This document shows positions 17,691 through 26,457 of a stretch of 64,000 nt of DNA, one piece after another. Position 1 is the stretch's first letter. Each line of letters opens with the position of its first letter. A program made the translations under genes and the position numbers. Source of the stretch: Armatimonadota bacterium (GTDB lineage: Bacteria > Bacteroidota > Ignavibacteria > OLB7); the NCBI GenBank assembly GCA_020850315.1, contig JADZEY010000034.1, positions 1 through 64,000 on the forward strand, read 5' to 3'. Under the pieces are notes generated by a model. That model saw only the letters and a list, made by a program, of their open reading frames with translations. It was not told where the DNA came from and did not search any database.

Positions 17691-17699
17691 TGTGGATAA
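17691..17699 (-). promoter_or_regulatory. DnaA box, perfect
   Basis: TGTGGATAA on the plus strand, the exact reverse complement of TTATCCACA. It lies at the edge of the AT-rich stretch 17641-17690. Confidence 0.7.
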
Positions 17700-17720
17700 C
17701 ATTAAGTCTTTCCACAAGAC

Positions 17721-17729
17721 GGTGGATAA
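17721..17729 (-). promoter_or_regulatory. DnaA box, one mismatch
   Basis: GGTGGATAA, one mismatch to the reverse-complement box TGTGGATAA, same orientation as the perfect box 30 bases away. A weaker opposite-strand match (CTTTCCACA, two mismatches) lies between them at 17708-17716. Confidence 0.55.
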
Positions 17730-17816
17730 CGCTGGCTGCTTGATGGAGACTGAAGAGATTCCACACTCCCAATCCCCCCTTTTGCTACCTCTATGTTGTG
17801 GAATTGTGGAAAGTGT

Positions 17817-17825
17817 TGTGGAAAA
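17817..17825 (-). promoter_or_regulatory. DnaA box, one mismatch
   Basis: TGTGGAAAA, one mismatch to TGTGGATAA, followed by AT-rich sequence. Two further TGTGGAA-type matches with two mismatches precede it at about 17796-17811. Confidence 0.45.
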
Positions 17826-17864
17826 CACCCGCCGAAATTTTCTAAAAAACGCAGGTTATAAGTC

Positions 17865-17880
17865 GGTTTTTCGTGAAACA
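17865..17880. other. degenerate parS-like site
   Basis: GGTTTTTCGTGAAACA matches the 16-bp parS consensus at 13 positions. The right half is intact and the left half is mutated. It lies at the right edge of the DnaA-box cluster and may be a decayed or weak ParB site. Confidence 0.35.
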
Positions 17881-17963
17881 TAGTGAGGTTGCTTTGCTTC
17901 CGTACTTTTGTGGGGAAGCCTTGTTGGCTGCTACATAAACAGATAGTGCAAACCGCCAGTAAT

Positions 17964-18003
17964 AACAAAGGGCAATTCATTTTTGGATGAATTGCCCTTT
18001 GTT
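17964..18003 (-). terminator. hairpin terminator downstream of pepA
   Basis: A perfect 17-bp stem (17964-17980 with 17987-18003) and a 6-base loop, 37 bases past the pepA stop codon. The T-tract on the minus strand is weak (TTATTACT), so termination may rely on stem strength. Confidence 0.75.
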
Positions 18004-18039
18004 GATAGAGTACAAATACTCCATTCGTCCTGTGTTTGC

Positions 18040-19533
18040 TTAAAGATTGCTCCAGTTTTGAACCAGATCAACTAACAACCGCACCCCGGCTCCTGTTCCC
18101 CCTTTGTTGATGTAGCCAGATGGGCGCGAAGTCATCCCGGTGCCGGCAATATCAATGTGCGCCCATGGATAGTTGCCAATAAACGCTTTCAAGAATAACC
18201 CCGCTGTAATCGTTCCGGCAGCGCGACCGCCCGAGTTTTTCACATCGGCAACATCACTCTTGATAAGCTCTTCGTACTCTTCCCACAGCGGAAGCTCTAC
18301 CACACGATCATACGCCCGGTCGCCAGCTTGGCGGATGCGGTTGTTTAGCTCGGTATTGTTTCCCATCAAGCCGCTAGCTACGCTGCCCAGCGCAACGACG
18401 CAAGCACCAGTCAAGGTTGCAAGATCAATTACTGCCTGTGGCTTGTAGCGGTCGGCATAGGTTAGCGCATCCGCAAGGATTAGTCGGCCTTCGGCATCGG
18501 TGTTGTCAATTTCGGAGGTCTTGCCGTTCAGATGCTTGATAACATCCCCCGGCTTGAATGCTGTTCCCGATGGCATATTCTCCGTTGCCGCCACCAAGCC
18601 GATGACGTTCCGCTTCAGCTTCAAAGTCGCGATTGCTTGCATTGCGCCAATCACTGCGGCGGCCCCGCCCATGTCCAATTTCATGTCGGCCATGCCTGCG
18701 CCGGGCTTTATCGAAATGCCCCCGGAATCAAACGTCACCCCTTTTCCCACAAACACAATTGGCTGTTCGCCACGCGCCCCACCGTTCCACTCCATAATGA
18801 TAAACGATGGCGGTTTCACGCTCCCCTGGCTGACAGCGATCAATCCCCCCATTCCTAATTTTTCAATTTGAGCTTTGGTCAACACTGTGACTTTCACCCC
18901 AGCGTTGCTTAACTCTTTTGAGCGGGAAGCAAGCGTTTGCGGGTCAATCTCATTGGATGGTGCGTTGGCTAAATCGCGTGCCAATATCACCCCATCCGAC
19001 ACGGCTTTCCCTGTTGCTACGCCAGCCTTCATCCCTTTTACTTGCTCGGCATCAAGGCCAAGCAGTACCACTTTATCGGGCGATGGAGAACCGCCGTTCG
19101 GTTTCTGAGAAATGTGCTTATCGTAGGAATAGACCCCCAAGGCAAGCCCTTCGCTGATTGCTTGGGCAAGCTCGGCGGCGGCAAATCCAGCAATGGTCGG
19201 TTGAACCACCGCAAGGGTTTTGCACTTTAATCCAGCCGCACGTTGAACTGCCAGCGCACCTGCACGCCGCAGTTTCTCAAGCGAGGCTTGCCCTGTTTCG
19301 CCATATCCCACAAGAATAATGCGGGGAAGTTTCTTCCAGCTTGTGTAGGCCACTGCGCTTGTGTCGCGTGCGCCAGTGAAATCGCCGGAGGTTAAAAGCG
19401 GACTCGCGGCTTCGGCAAGTTTTTTTAGTTCTGCGGAACCGTCCCAGAAGCTCTCTTCCGATTGCGGAACCAGCACAACAACGGCATCGGCCGTAAGCTT
19501 CTCAACGTGAAGCTGCTGAACAGTAAAGTTCAT
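18040..19533 (-). CDS. pepA: leucyl aminopeptidase (M17)
   Basis: 497-aa cytosolic, dinuclear metal aminopeptidase removing N-terminal residues from peptides. The C-terminal catalytic domain contains VGKGVTFDSGG (metal and Lys ligands) and the family signature NTDAEGRLILADAL; GDV/DMKLDMGGAA complete the site. The N-terminal macro-like domain spans about residues 1-170. In some bacteria PepA also binds DNA. It is 53 bp downstream of guaA on the same strand and ends in a strong hairpin. Confidence 0.95.
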   Translation of the reverse strand: MNFTVQQLHVEKLTADAVVVLVPQSEESFWDGSAELKKLAEAASPLLTSGDFTGARDTSAVAYTSWKKLPRIILVGYGETGQASLEKLRRAGALAVQRAAGLKCKTLAVVQPTIAGFAAAELAQAISEGLALGVYSYDKHISQKPNGGSPSPDKVVLLGLDAEQVKGMKAGVATGKAVSDGVILARDLANAPSNEIDPQTLASRSKELSNAGVKVTVLTKAQIEKLGMGGLIAVSQGSVKPPSFIIMEWNGGARGEQPIVFVGKGVTFDSGGISIKPGAGMADMKLDMGGAAAVIGAMQAIATLKLKRNVIGLVAATENMPSGTAFKPGDVIKHLNGKTSEIDNTDAEGRLILADALTYADRYKPQAVIDLATLTGACVVALGSVASGLMGNNTELNNRIRQAGDRAYDRVVELPLWEEYEELIKSDVADVKNSGGRAAGTITAGLFLKAFIGNYPWAHIDIAGTGMTSRPSGYINKGGTGAGVRLLVDLVQNWSNL

Positions 19534-19586
19534 GGTGTTTAGTTGTCTTTATGAATATGTGAATGTAGAAGTTGCTGCTGTTGTTG

Positions 19587-21131
19587 TTATTCCCACTCGA
19601 TGGTGGCTGGGGGCTTGGAGCTTATATCATACGTGACGCGGTTGATGCCGCGAACCTCGTTAATAATTTGATTGGAGACGCGCGCCAGCACCTCGTATGG
19701 GATATGTGCCCAATCAGCCGTCATGCCGTCGGTGCTGGTTACGGCGCGCAGGGCGCAAACGTTCTCGTAGGTTCGCTCATCTCCCATTACCCCCACTGAT
19801 GAGATTGGCAGAAGCACCGTAAACGCTTGCCAGATTTCACGGTATAAATCGGAGCGGTGAAGTTCTGCCATAAAAATTGCGTCGGCTTGGCGCAGGATGT
19901 CGCAGCGCTGGCGGGTGACCTCCCCCAGCACACGCACCGCAAGCCCAGGCCCCGGAAATGGATGCCGATAGAGGAATTCATCCGGCAATCCAAGCTCCTT
20001 CCCAACCGCTCGAACCTCATCTTTGAACAGCTCACGGAATGGTTCAATCAGCTTCAGTTTCATTCGCTCTGGCAACCCGCCAACGTTGTGGTGGGTTTTG
20101 ATAGTGACCGATGGCCCCTTAAAGGAAACTGATTCGATAACGTCAGGATAAAGCGTTCCTTGCCCCAGCCATTCGGCATCGGCAAATTTTTTGGCTTCCT
20201 CCTCAAATACTTCAATGAACGTTGTGCCGATAATTTTTCGCTTCCGTTCGGGGTCGGTTATGCTGGCCAGACGGGAGAGAAATAGGTCGCTGGCATCAAC
20301 AAAATCAAGCGAGATGTTATAGCGTTCGCGGAACATATCCACCACTTGCTGCGATTCCCCAAGCCGCATCAGCCCGTTATCAATGTGGATGCAAAGAACT
20401 TGGTCGCCAAGTGCTTCGTGCAGCAATACCGCCAGCACGCTGGAGTCCACGCCACCGGAAAGCGCGCAGATTACGCGGCCATTTCCAACGCTCTCCCGAA
20501 TCTCCCGCTTTGCTTCTTCAATAAACGCAGTGGCGTTCCACCCGCCTGCCGCACCACAAACTCCATAAACAAAATTCTTCAACACCTGCACGCCGTTGGG
20601 TGTATGATGCACTTCCGGGTGAAACTGAACACCATAAATGGAACGGCTTACGTTGGCAATGGCACAGATTGGGGCGTTAGCGGTATGGGCGATTACTTCA
20701 AAATCGGTGGGGATTTCTGTTAGCGAGTCGCCATGGCTCATCCAAACAACCGATTGATCTGGCAAGCCAGCAAATAGTGGGGAGTCAGCGCGATCAAGCT
20801 GCAAATGGGCGCGTCCAAACTCACGTTTGGCCGAACGGTCAACAGCCCCGCCAAGTTGGTAGGCAATCAGTTGAAGGCCGTAGCAAATACCAAGAATTGG
20901 AGTGCCTAAATCGAAAATGCCGGGGTCGGAATGCGGGGCATCTTCGCCATACACCGAGGATGGGCCGCCAGAAAGGATAATGCCGACCGGAGCCATCGCA
21001 CGGATTGCATCAAGCGAAATATTAAACGGATGGATTTCCGCATACACCCCACACTCGCGGACTTTGCGAGCAATCAGCTGGGTATATTGCGAGCCAAAAT
21101 CAAGGATCAGGATACGTTCGGCATGTGTCAC
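19587..21131 (-). CDS. guaA: GMP synthase (glutamine-hydrolysing)
   Basis: Makes GMP from XMP, ATP and glutamine. The N-terminal amidotransferase domain shows [13 protein letters not shown], the nucleophile in ILGICYGLQ and the His/Glu pair in [11 protein letters not shown]. The ATP pyrophosphatase domain has the P-loop [15 protein letters not shown]. The protein ends PPATIEWE as usual. I choose GTG 21131 (514 aa), just before ILILDFGSQ; the frame is open to a TTG at 21224, but those 31 extra residues are not family-like. It is divergent from serS across about 280 bases. Confidence 0.95.
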   Translation of the reverse strand: MTHAERILILDFGSQYTQLIARKVRECGVYAEIHPFNISLDAIRAMAPVGIILSGGPSSVYGEDAPHSDPGIFDLGTPILGICYGLQLIAYQLGGAVDRSAKREFGRAHLQLDRADSPLFAGLPDQSVVWMSHGDSLTEIPTDFEVIAHTANAPICAIANVSRSIYGVQFHPEVHHTPNGVQVLKNFVYGVCGAAGGWNATAFIEEAKREIRESVGNGRVICALSGGVDSSVLAVLLHEALGDQVLCIHIDNGLMRLGESQQVVDMFRERYNISLDFVDASDLFLSRLASITDPERKRKIIGTTFIEVFEEEAKKFADAEWLGQGTLYPDVIESVSFKGPSVTIKTHHNVGGLPERMKLKLIEPFRELFKDEVRAVGKELGLPDEFLYRHPFPGPGLAVRVLGEVTRQRCDILRQADAIFMAELHRSDLYREIWQAFTVLLPISSVGVMGDERTYENVCALRAVTSTDGMTADWAHIPYEVLARVSNQIINEVRGINRVTYDISSKPPATIEWE

Positions 21132-21410
21132 GGATTTGCCTTGGTTCGTCGCTGGTTTCACTGGGAACGATCCGTGCCTGCAACCCACCTCTGGGAAGAA
21201 GCACGAACAAAAAACAAGCGGCAAAAATAACGAACAACGCCCCTGTGTAGCTTGATTTGTGTGGTGTTGATGTGTAAAGTTGGTGGTGTTCGGTCTTTGT
21301 CAATTACAACCCCGAACTCTGCCCCATCGCTCTTGCGAGGTATATTCGCCCCGCAGAAATCGCTGGATTCCGCTGCTGTATCCATCCAAAAAAACAATCT
21401 GTCAACTTCC

Positions 21411-22685
21411 ATGCTTGACCTAAAATTCATTCGCGACAATCTTGATCTTGTTCGCCAAAACATTGCCTTCCGTGGCGTTCGTAATGCCGATGCCGACGCG
21501 GTAGCCGCACTGTACCAGCAGCGCAATGGGGTGATTCAGCAATTAGAAGCAGTACGCGCCGAACGGAACGAAACCTCGCAAAAAATGAAGGGGAAGCTGG
21601 AACCGGACGAGCGCCAAGCACTGATTGAACGCGGCAAGCAACTGAAATTTCAGTTGGAAGGGCTTGAAGCCGACGAACGCCGATTGGATGAGGAGCTGAT
21701 GGCCGCAGCCCGTAACATCCCCAACATGACCCACCCCGCTGTTCCCGCCGGTGGCGAGGCCGATAGCGCAGTGATTGCCGTGCATGGTCAACCAACAGAA
21801 TTCACATTCACCCCAAAGGATCACGTGACCCTGGGGATGGAGTTAGGCCTGCTCGATTTTGAAAACGCCGGAACCGTCACTGGCCAAAAATTCTACTACC
21901 TGAAAAATGAAGGGGCATTGCTAGAGCTTGCTTTGGTCAACTATGCTCTCAGCAAACTGGTTGACCGTGGCTGGACCCCCTACCTTACTCCGGACCTTGC
22001 CCGTGCAAGCATCCTTGAGGCGATTGGCTTCAATCCGCGCGGCGAAGAAACACAGGTGTATAGCATTGCCGATACCGATCTCTGTCTGATTGGAACCGCC
22101 GAAATTACCCTGGGTGGAATGCTGAAAGACCGCATCCTCCGCAAGGAAGAACTCCCGATTCTGATGGTCGGCTTCAGCCACTGCTTCCGTACTGAAGCGG
22201 GAGCGCATGGCGCGGCGCAACGTGGGCTGTATCGCGTCCATCAATTCAGCAAAGTGGAGATGTTCGCCTTCACCACGCCCGAGCAAAGCGAAGCAATGCA
22301 CCAGCAGATGCTGGATATTGAGGTAGAAATTTTCACCGAGCTTGGGCTCCCCTTCCACGTGTTAGATGTTGCCGCTGGCGACCTGGGCGGACCGACCTAC
22401 CGGAAGTTCGATATTGAAGCATGGATGCCTTCCAAAAACGGATATGGCGAAGTAACCAGCACCAGCAACTGCACCGATTTCCAATCGCGCCGATTGATGG
22501 TCCGCTACCGCGATGAGCAGAACAGCACACGTTTTGTTCACACGCTGAACGGCACTGCGGTGGCGGTTCCGCGTGCAATTCTGGCAATCCTGGAGAATTT
22601 CCAGCAGGAAGATGGAACCGTTCTGATCCCCGAGGTTCTTCGCCCATTCATGGGAGGGCGCGAGCGCATCATGCCAAAAAATTAA
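21411..22685 (+). CDS. serS: seryl-tRNA synthetase
   Basis: 424-aa class II synthetase, the normal length. It begins MLDLKFIRDNLDLVRQN and has the long antiparallel coiled-coil arm at about residues 30-100 that recognises tRNA-Ser. Motif 2 is CFRTEAGAHGAAQRGLYR and motif 3 HTLNGTAVAVPRAI. The open frame runs back to 21252, but the family start is clearly ATG 21411. The 25-base gap to the next gene suggests co-transcription with the HDAC-like gene. Confidence 0.96.
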   Translation: MLDLKFIRDNLDLVRQNIAFRGVRNADADAVAALYQQRNGVIQQLEAVRAERNETSQKMKGKLEPDERQALIERGKQLKFQLEGLEADERRLDEELMAAARNIPNMTHPAVPAGGEADSAVIAVHGQPTEFTFTPKDHVTLGMELGLLDFENAGTVTGQKFYYLKNEGALLELALVNYALSKLVDRGWTPYLTPDLARASILEAIGFNPRGEETQVYSIADTDLCLIGTAEITLGGMLKDRILRKEELPILMVGFSHCFRTEAGAHGAAQRGLYRVHQFSKVEMFAFTTPEQSEAMHQQMLDIEVEIFTELGLPFHVLDVAAGDLGGPTYRKFDIEAWMPSKNGYGEVTSTSNCTDFQSRRLMVRYRDEQNSTRFVHTLNGTAVAVPRAILAILENFQQEDGTVLIPEVLRPFMGGRERIMPKN

Positions 22686-22710
22686 CCTCCCCAATTCCAC
22701 AAGAGTGCTG

Positions 22711-23655
22711 ATGGCCACAGGCTTCATCTATCACCCCGACTACTTGCTGCACAATGCCAGCATCAGCCACCCCGAACGCCCCGACCGATTGCGGGCAATC
22801 GTGGCGCGGTTGCAGGAATCGGGGTTGTGGGGGAAACTGCATCACATCCAACCGGAACCAGCCGAGCGTCAATGGATTGAACTGGCTCATTCGGCAGAGC
22901 ATATCAACATGGTAGAGGATGCGGCTGAATCGGCTCCAGCGTATCTGGACCCCGACACACACGTCAGCCGTGAGTCATTTGATGTTGCGTTGCTGGCGGT
23001 TGGTGGTGGGCTTGCTGCCTGCGATGCGGCGATGGAGGGGCGGTGTCGCAACGCTTTTGCGGCTGTTCGCCCGCCGGGGCATCATGCTGAAACATCGGCA
23101 GCGATGGGGTTCTGTTTGTTCAACAATGTGGCGATTGCTGCGCGCTACTTGCAGCAATTTCATGGCTTGGAAAGGGTGGCAATTCTGGATTGGGACGTTC
23201 ATCACGGCAACGGAACCCAACACATCCTGGAAGCTGATCCCAGCATCCTGTACATCAGCATTCACCAGCATCCACTCTATCCCGGAACCGGATTGCGGGA
23301 GGAACAAGGGGTTGGTTCTGGCATTGGGGCAACCCTCAATATCCCACTTCCTGGGGGTTGCGGCGATTCCGAGTATGCCGTAGCATTCAATGAAATTGAA
23401 GAAGTGGTTAGCCAGTTTCAGCCGGAGTTTTTGCTGATTTCGGCGGGGTTCGATGCCCACCACCGCGACCCGTTGGCATCCATGCGGTTAACCGCCGATG
23501 GGTTCCGTCAGATGACGAAAAGGGCGTTGCATCTGGCAAATCAGCATTGCAGCAATCGCTTGGTGATGCTGCTGGAAGGGGGCTATGACTTGATTGGGCT
23601 TTCGGCCAGTGTGGAAGCCTGCTTGGAAGAAATGATGGTGAATAATGGCGGCTGA
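22711..23655 (+). CDS. histone deacetylase-family deacetylase (AcuC/acetylpolyamine amidohydrolase-like)
   Basis: 314-aa zinc-dependent deacetylase of the class II HDAC-like superfamily. The catalytic segments are RPPGHHAETSAAMGFC (His pair), DWDVHHGNGTQ (zinc Asp and His), HQHPLYPGTG and SAGFDAHHRDPL (second zinc Asp), then LEGGYD. Bacterial members deacetylate proteins or polyamines; the substrate here is unknown. The start is ATG 22711; a GTG at 22705 is two codons upstream. Confidence 0.9.
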   Translation: MATGFIYHPDYLLHNASISHPERPDRLRAIVARLQESGLWGKLHHIQPEPAERQWIELAHSAEHINMVEDAAESAPAYLDPDTHVSRESFDVALLAVGGGLAACDAAMEGRCRNAFAAVRPPGHHAETSAAMGFCLFNNVAIAARYLQQFHGLERVAILDWDVHHGNGTQHILEADPSILYISIHQHPLYPGTGLREEQGVGSGIGATLNIPLPGGCGDSEYAVAFNEIEEVVSQFQPEFLLISAGFDAHHRDPLASMRLTADGFRQMTKRALHLANQHCSNRLVMLLEGGYDLIGLSASVEACLEEMMVNNGG

Positions 23656-23684
23656 GTAATTGCCGCTCCCCTCTCAACAGAGAG

Positions 23685-23719
23685 AATGTGGATTACAAGT
23701 GAGTTATCCACATTTTTTC
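23685..23719 (+). terminator. terminator hairpin of the HDAC-like gene, overlapping a DnaA box
   Basis: AATGTGGAT (23685-23693) pairs with ATCCACATT (23706-23714) over a 12-base loop and is followed by T residues, about 30 bases after the stop codon. The right arm contains a perfect TTATCCACA DnaA box at 23704-23712. Confidence 0.65.
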
Positions 23720-23830
23720 CACAAATGCGAATAACTTTGAGTTTGATACACCTTGCTTTCCCACAACTTGCACCCCGGATGACACAGCTGTAGTTGTTGT
23801 TCGTCTGAACAGCACGCAAATTTCTTCACT

Positions 23831-26383
23831 ATGATGCTTGTACGCTCTCTCCTTTCAGCCATCTTCTTCCTAATTGCCACCGTTGCAACCGCGCAACCGC
23901 GCCCTGTTTTAGTGGTGATGACACAAGGGACCGGCCTCACTACACAATTTTGGAGTGCGGTTTCCACGCCACCAACGTTTGTTCAGCAGCAAAACGATGC
24001 CGGAGCCTACATCACGTTGCTTACTGGTATGCAGGGTTCGTGGCTTACCGTCCTTTCTTCCGGAAGCCCTTTTGTTGGATCTCAGCAAATTCGGATGTCG
24101 CCCCAGCCAGCGGGGCTGGGAATGCAGGGATTGTGGTCCCAGGGGTACAGCATCACCGATATCGGGTGGTCGGGGGGGAACTGGACTGCCGTGGCAAGCG
24201 GTGCGGTGGGATATGGTGAGCAAACCGTTCTTGCAGCAAAGGAGTTTCCTGAAGCAGATATTAAAGCAAAGCTGAGCCAGGGGTTTGCCGTTACCTCCAT
24301 CACCCACGGCGACACCCTTTGGGCGGCTGTGCTTACCCGCAATACCCCTTTCACTAACCAGCTGTTCGTCACCAGTGTTGGCGATTTTCCCGACACGGAA
24401 ATCCAACAGCGAATGCAAGAAGGATACCGCATTACTGGTGCCGGGTTTGGCGGTGGGAAATGGGTGATCCTCCTCTCCAAAGGTGGGGATTATGGTCGCC
24501 AAGTCTATCAGGTGGATAGCAGTTGGACCGATGAAGGAACCGTCAAATTCATCAACAACTACTGGAGTCGCAGCTTCCACATCACCACGATTGTCAATAC
24601 CACATTGTGGCCATCATTTGGTTCGGGGAACAACCAAGGGATACAAGTTCATCTGACCCAACAAGCCACCCCAGCCGAGCTTAACTGGTATGATTCGTTT
24701 ATCCGAATCAATGCCCCACTGGAGGATGCGTTCATTGCAGTGCAGCGGATTGCCGGGATGCACATCGGGCAAAAACAATGGAAAGAAGCTGCCGATGTTT
24801 ATCGGAAATATCAGCCCTTGTTTCCGCTGATGGAGGATCGCTTCCGCCGCTCAATCCAAACATTGGAAGCACCGGAAGAGGTCTCAAAAATTCAAGATGC
24901 AGGGGGCGGCGTGAACACCGAGCGTGGCGGCGAGTATGTGCCGGTTCCAACTGCCGATGGGAACGGGCTGTTCTTCACCGGAAGAGAACGCCCCGATGGA
25001 GTTGGCGGTGAGGATATCTACTTTTCCACATTGCAGAATGGAACTTGGGGAAAAGCTCAGTTGGTGAAAGAACTTAGCACCGGCAACAGCGAGGCCACCA
25101 CTGCCGTTTCGGCTGATGCCAACCAACTGATTGTGTTCAGCGCAAGCGCGCCACGCCGTTTTGGTGGCGGCGACCTGTACCTTACCGAACGAACACCAAA
25201 CGGCTGGGGGCCATTGCAGCTTCTTCCCAAACCAATCAACAGTGAGTATTGGGACAGTGACGGAATGATTACCAGCGACGGCAAAGCCATCATTTTTACC
25301 TCCGAACGCCCCGGCGGCGTGGGGCAGTTTCAGCCAAAGGATCGCTACTTCCATGGCGAGACTTGGGGGAATACCGACATCTACGTTTGCTTGAAAACAG
25401 CAACCGGATGGAGCAATCCAATCAATCTTGGCCCAAGCATCAACACCCCCTATGCCGAACGCACCCCATTCCTTCACCCCGACGGAAAAACGCTGTACTT
25501 CAGCACGTCGGGGCGGGAAGGGTTCGGCACGTTGGATGTGTTCAAAACCACCCGTCTGCGGGAAGATTCTTGGACCGAGTGGAGCGAGCCAGTACATCTT
25601 GGGAAAGCCTTCAACACCATTGGCTCCGATTGGGGCTACAAGGTGACAACCGATGGCCAGCAGGCATTCTTTGCTGCGGGAAATAAAATTGGGACTTCAA
25701 CATCGGAGGACATCTTTTGGATTCCGCTCCCCAAATCGTTGCGGCCCAACCCCGTTGCCACCATCCGTGGCGTTGTCACCGACCCGAAAGGGAAGCCACT
25801 GATTGCGGATATCAAGTGGGAAGATTTGGATACGCGCAAAAGCATCGGCCAGCTGAAAACCGACCCACAGAAAGGCTCCTACTTTATCACCGTTCCGCTA
25901 GGGAAAAACTACGGCTACTATGCCGAGAAAAGCGGCTACTATCCGGTGACGAACAACGTAGATCTACGCAAGACAACCGAGGCGGTGAACCTCACCGTCA
26001 ATATCACCCTTGTGCCGATTAAAGAAGTTGCTGAAGAAGGAATGGCGGTGCGGATCAATAACGTTTTTTTCGACACGGATAAGTCGGATCTGAAGCCGGA
26101 ATCCCGAGTGGAGCTTGACCGACTTGCCGAGCTGATTAAAGGCTACCCAAAAGCACGGGTGGAGATTGCCGGCTACACCGATAACGTTTCTGGCGATGCC
26201 TACAATCAACAGCTTTCGCAACGCCGCGCCCAATCGGTGGTGGATTACCTTAGCTCCGTTGGAATCGAACGTACACGGCTTGTCCCGAAAGGGAACGGTG
26301 AAAAGAATCCGGTGGCAAGCAATGATACCGAGGAGGGCCGCTCGCTGAATCGCCGCGTGGAGTTCCGATTTTTGAAGAAGTAA
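23831..26383 (+). CDS. OmpA-family protein with DUF7477-like N-terminus and PD40 propeller
   Basis: 850-aa envelope protein with a signal peptide (first about 22 residues). Residues about 25-270 hold repeated GYSITDIGWSGGNWTAV-type units, resembling the DUF7477 repeat domain. Residues about 290-345 form a helical TPR-like segment. From about 360 to 630 PD40/TolB-type blades recur (GNGLFFTGRERPDG, GKAIIFTSERPGG, GKTLYFSTSGREG). A carboxypeptidase-regulatory-like domain follows at about 640-720. The C-terminal OmpA domain begins FDTDKSDLKPESRVELDRL and contains the peptidoglycan-binding pattern LSQRRAQSVVDYL. It probably links peptidoglycan to the outer membrane or surface. The N-terminal domain is unusual for this architecture. 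Confidence 0.82.
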   Translation: MMLVRSLLSAIFFLIATVATAQPRPVLVVMTQGTGLTTQFWSAVSTPPTFVQQQNDAGAYITLLTGMQGSWLTVLSSGSPFVGSQQIRMSPQPAGLGMQGLWSQGYSITDIGWSGGNWTAVASGAVGYGEQTVLAAKEFPEADIKAKLSQGFAVTSITHGDTLWAAVLTRNTPFTNQLFVTSVGDFPDTEIQQRMQEGYRITGAGFGGGKWVILLSKGGDYGRQVYQVDSSWTDEGTVKFINNYWSRSFHITTIVNTTLWPSFGSGNNQGIQVHLTQQATPAELNWYDSFIRINAPLEDAFIAVQRIAGMHIGQKQWKEAADVYRKYQPLFPLMEDRFRRSIQTLEAPEEVSKIQDAGGGVNTERGGEYVPVPTADGNGLFFTGRERPDGVGGEDIYFSTLQNGTWGKAQLVKELSTGNSEATTAVSADANQLIVFSASAPRRFGGGDLYLTERTPNGWGPLQLLPKPINSEYWDSDGMITSDGKAIIFTSERPGGVGQFQPKDRYFHGETWGNTDIYVCLKTATGWSNPINLGPSINTPYAERTPFLHPDGKTLYFSTSGREGFGTLDVFKTTRLREDSWTEWSEPVHLGKAFNTIGSDWGYKVTTDGQQAFFAAGNKIGTSTSEDIFWIPLPKSLRPNPVATIRGVVTDPKGKPLIADIKWEDLDTRKSIGQLKTDPQKGSYFITVPLGKNYGYYAEKSGYYPVTNNVDLRKTTEAVNLTVNITLVPIKEVAEEGMAVRINNVFFDTDKSDLKPESRVELDRLAELIKGYPKARVEIAGYTDNVSGDAYNQQLSQRRAQSVVDYLSSVGIERTRLVPKGNGEKNPVASNDTEEGRSLNRRVEFRFLKK

Positions 26384-26457
26384 GCAGCTTCAGTTGTTCA
26401 ATACAATTGTGCAACGCGGTTGTGTATCGTGGGCGCACCGCATCCTCGCATCAGTCG

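Larger units (their letters stand above)
17367..18039. other. AT-rich intergenic region, candidate chromosomal replication origin
   Basis: A 673-base gap between hsp20 and pepA, both leftward. It contains one perfect DnaA box and at least three one-mismatch boxes within about 210 bases (17616-17825). AT-rich stretches lie at 17571-17607 and 17641-17690, with A-tracts such as CTAAAAAATTCAAAAAAG. A degenerate parS-like sequence is at 17865-17880 and a half-site TGTTTCAC at about 17513. Two better parS sites lie 4-7 kb to the left with mnmE/mnmG, genes often found near origins. No protein frame here has family resemblance. The origin call is inference; dnaA and parAB are absent from the window. 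Confidence 0.55.

Noticed and set aside
20931..21255. Plus-strand frames of 99 and 117 aa ahead of serS
   Set aside because: They are mostly antisense to guaA and lack any resemblance; serS begins at 21411.
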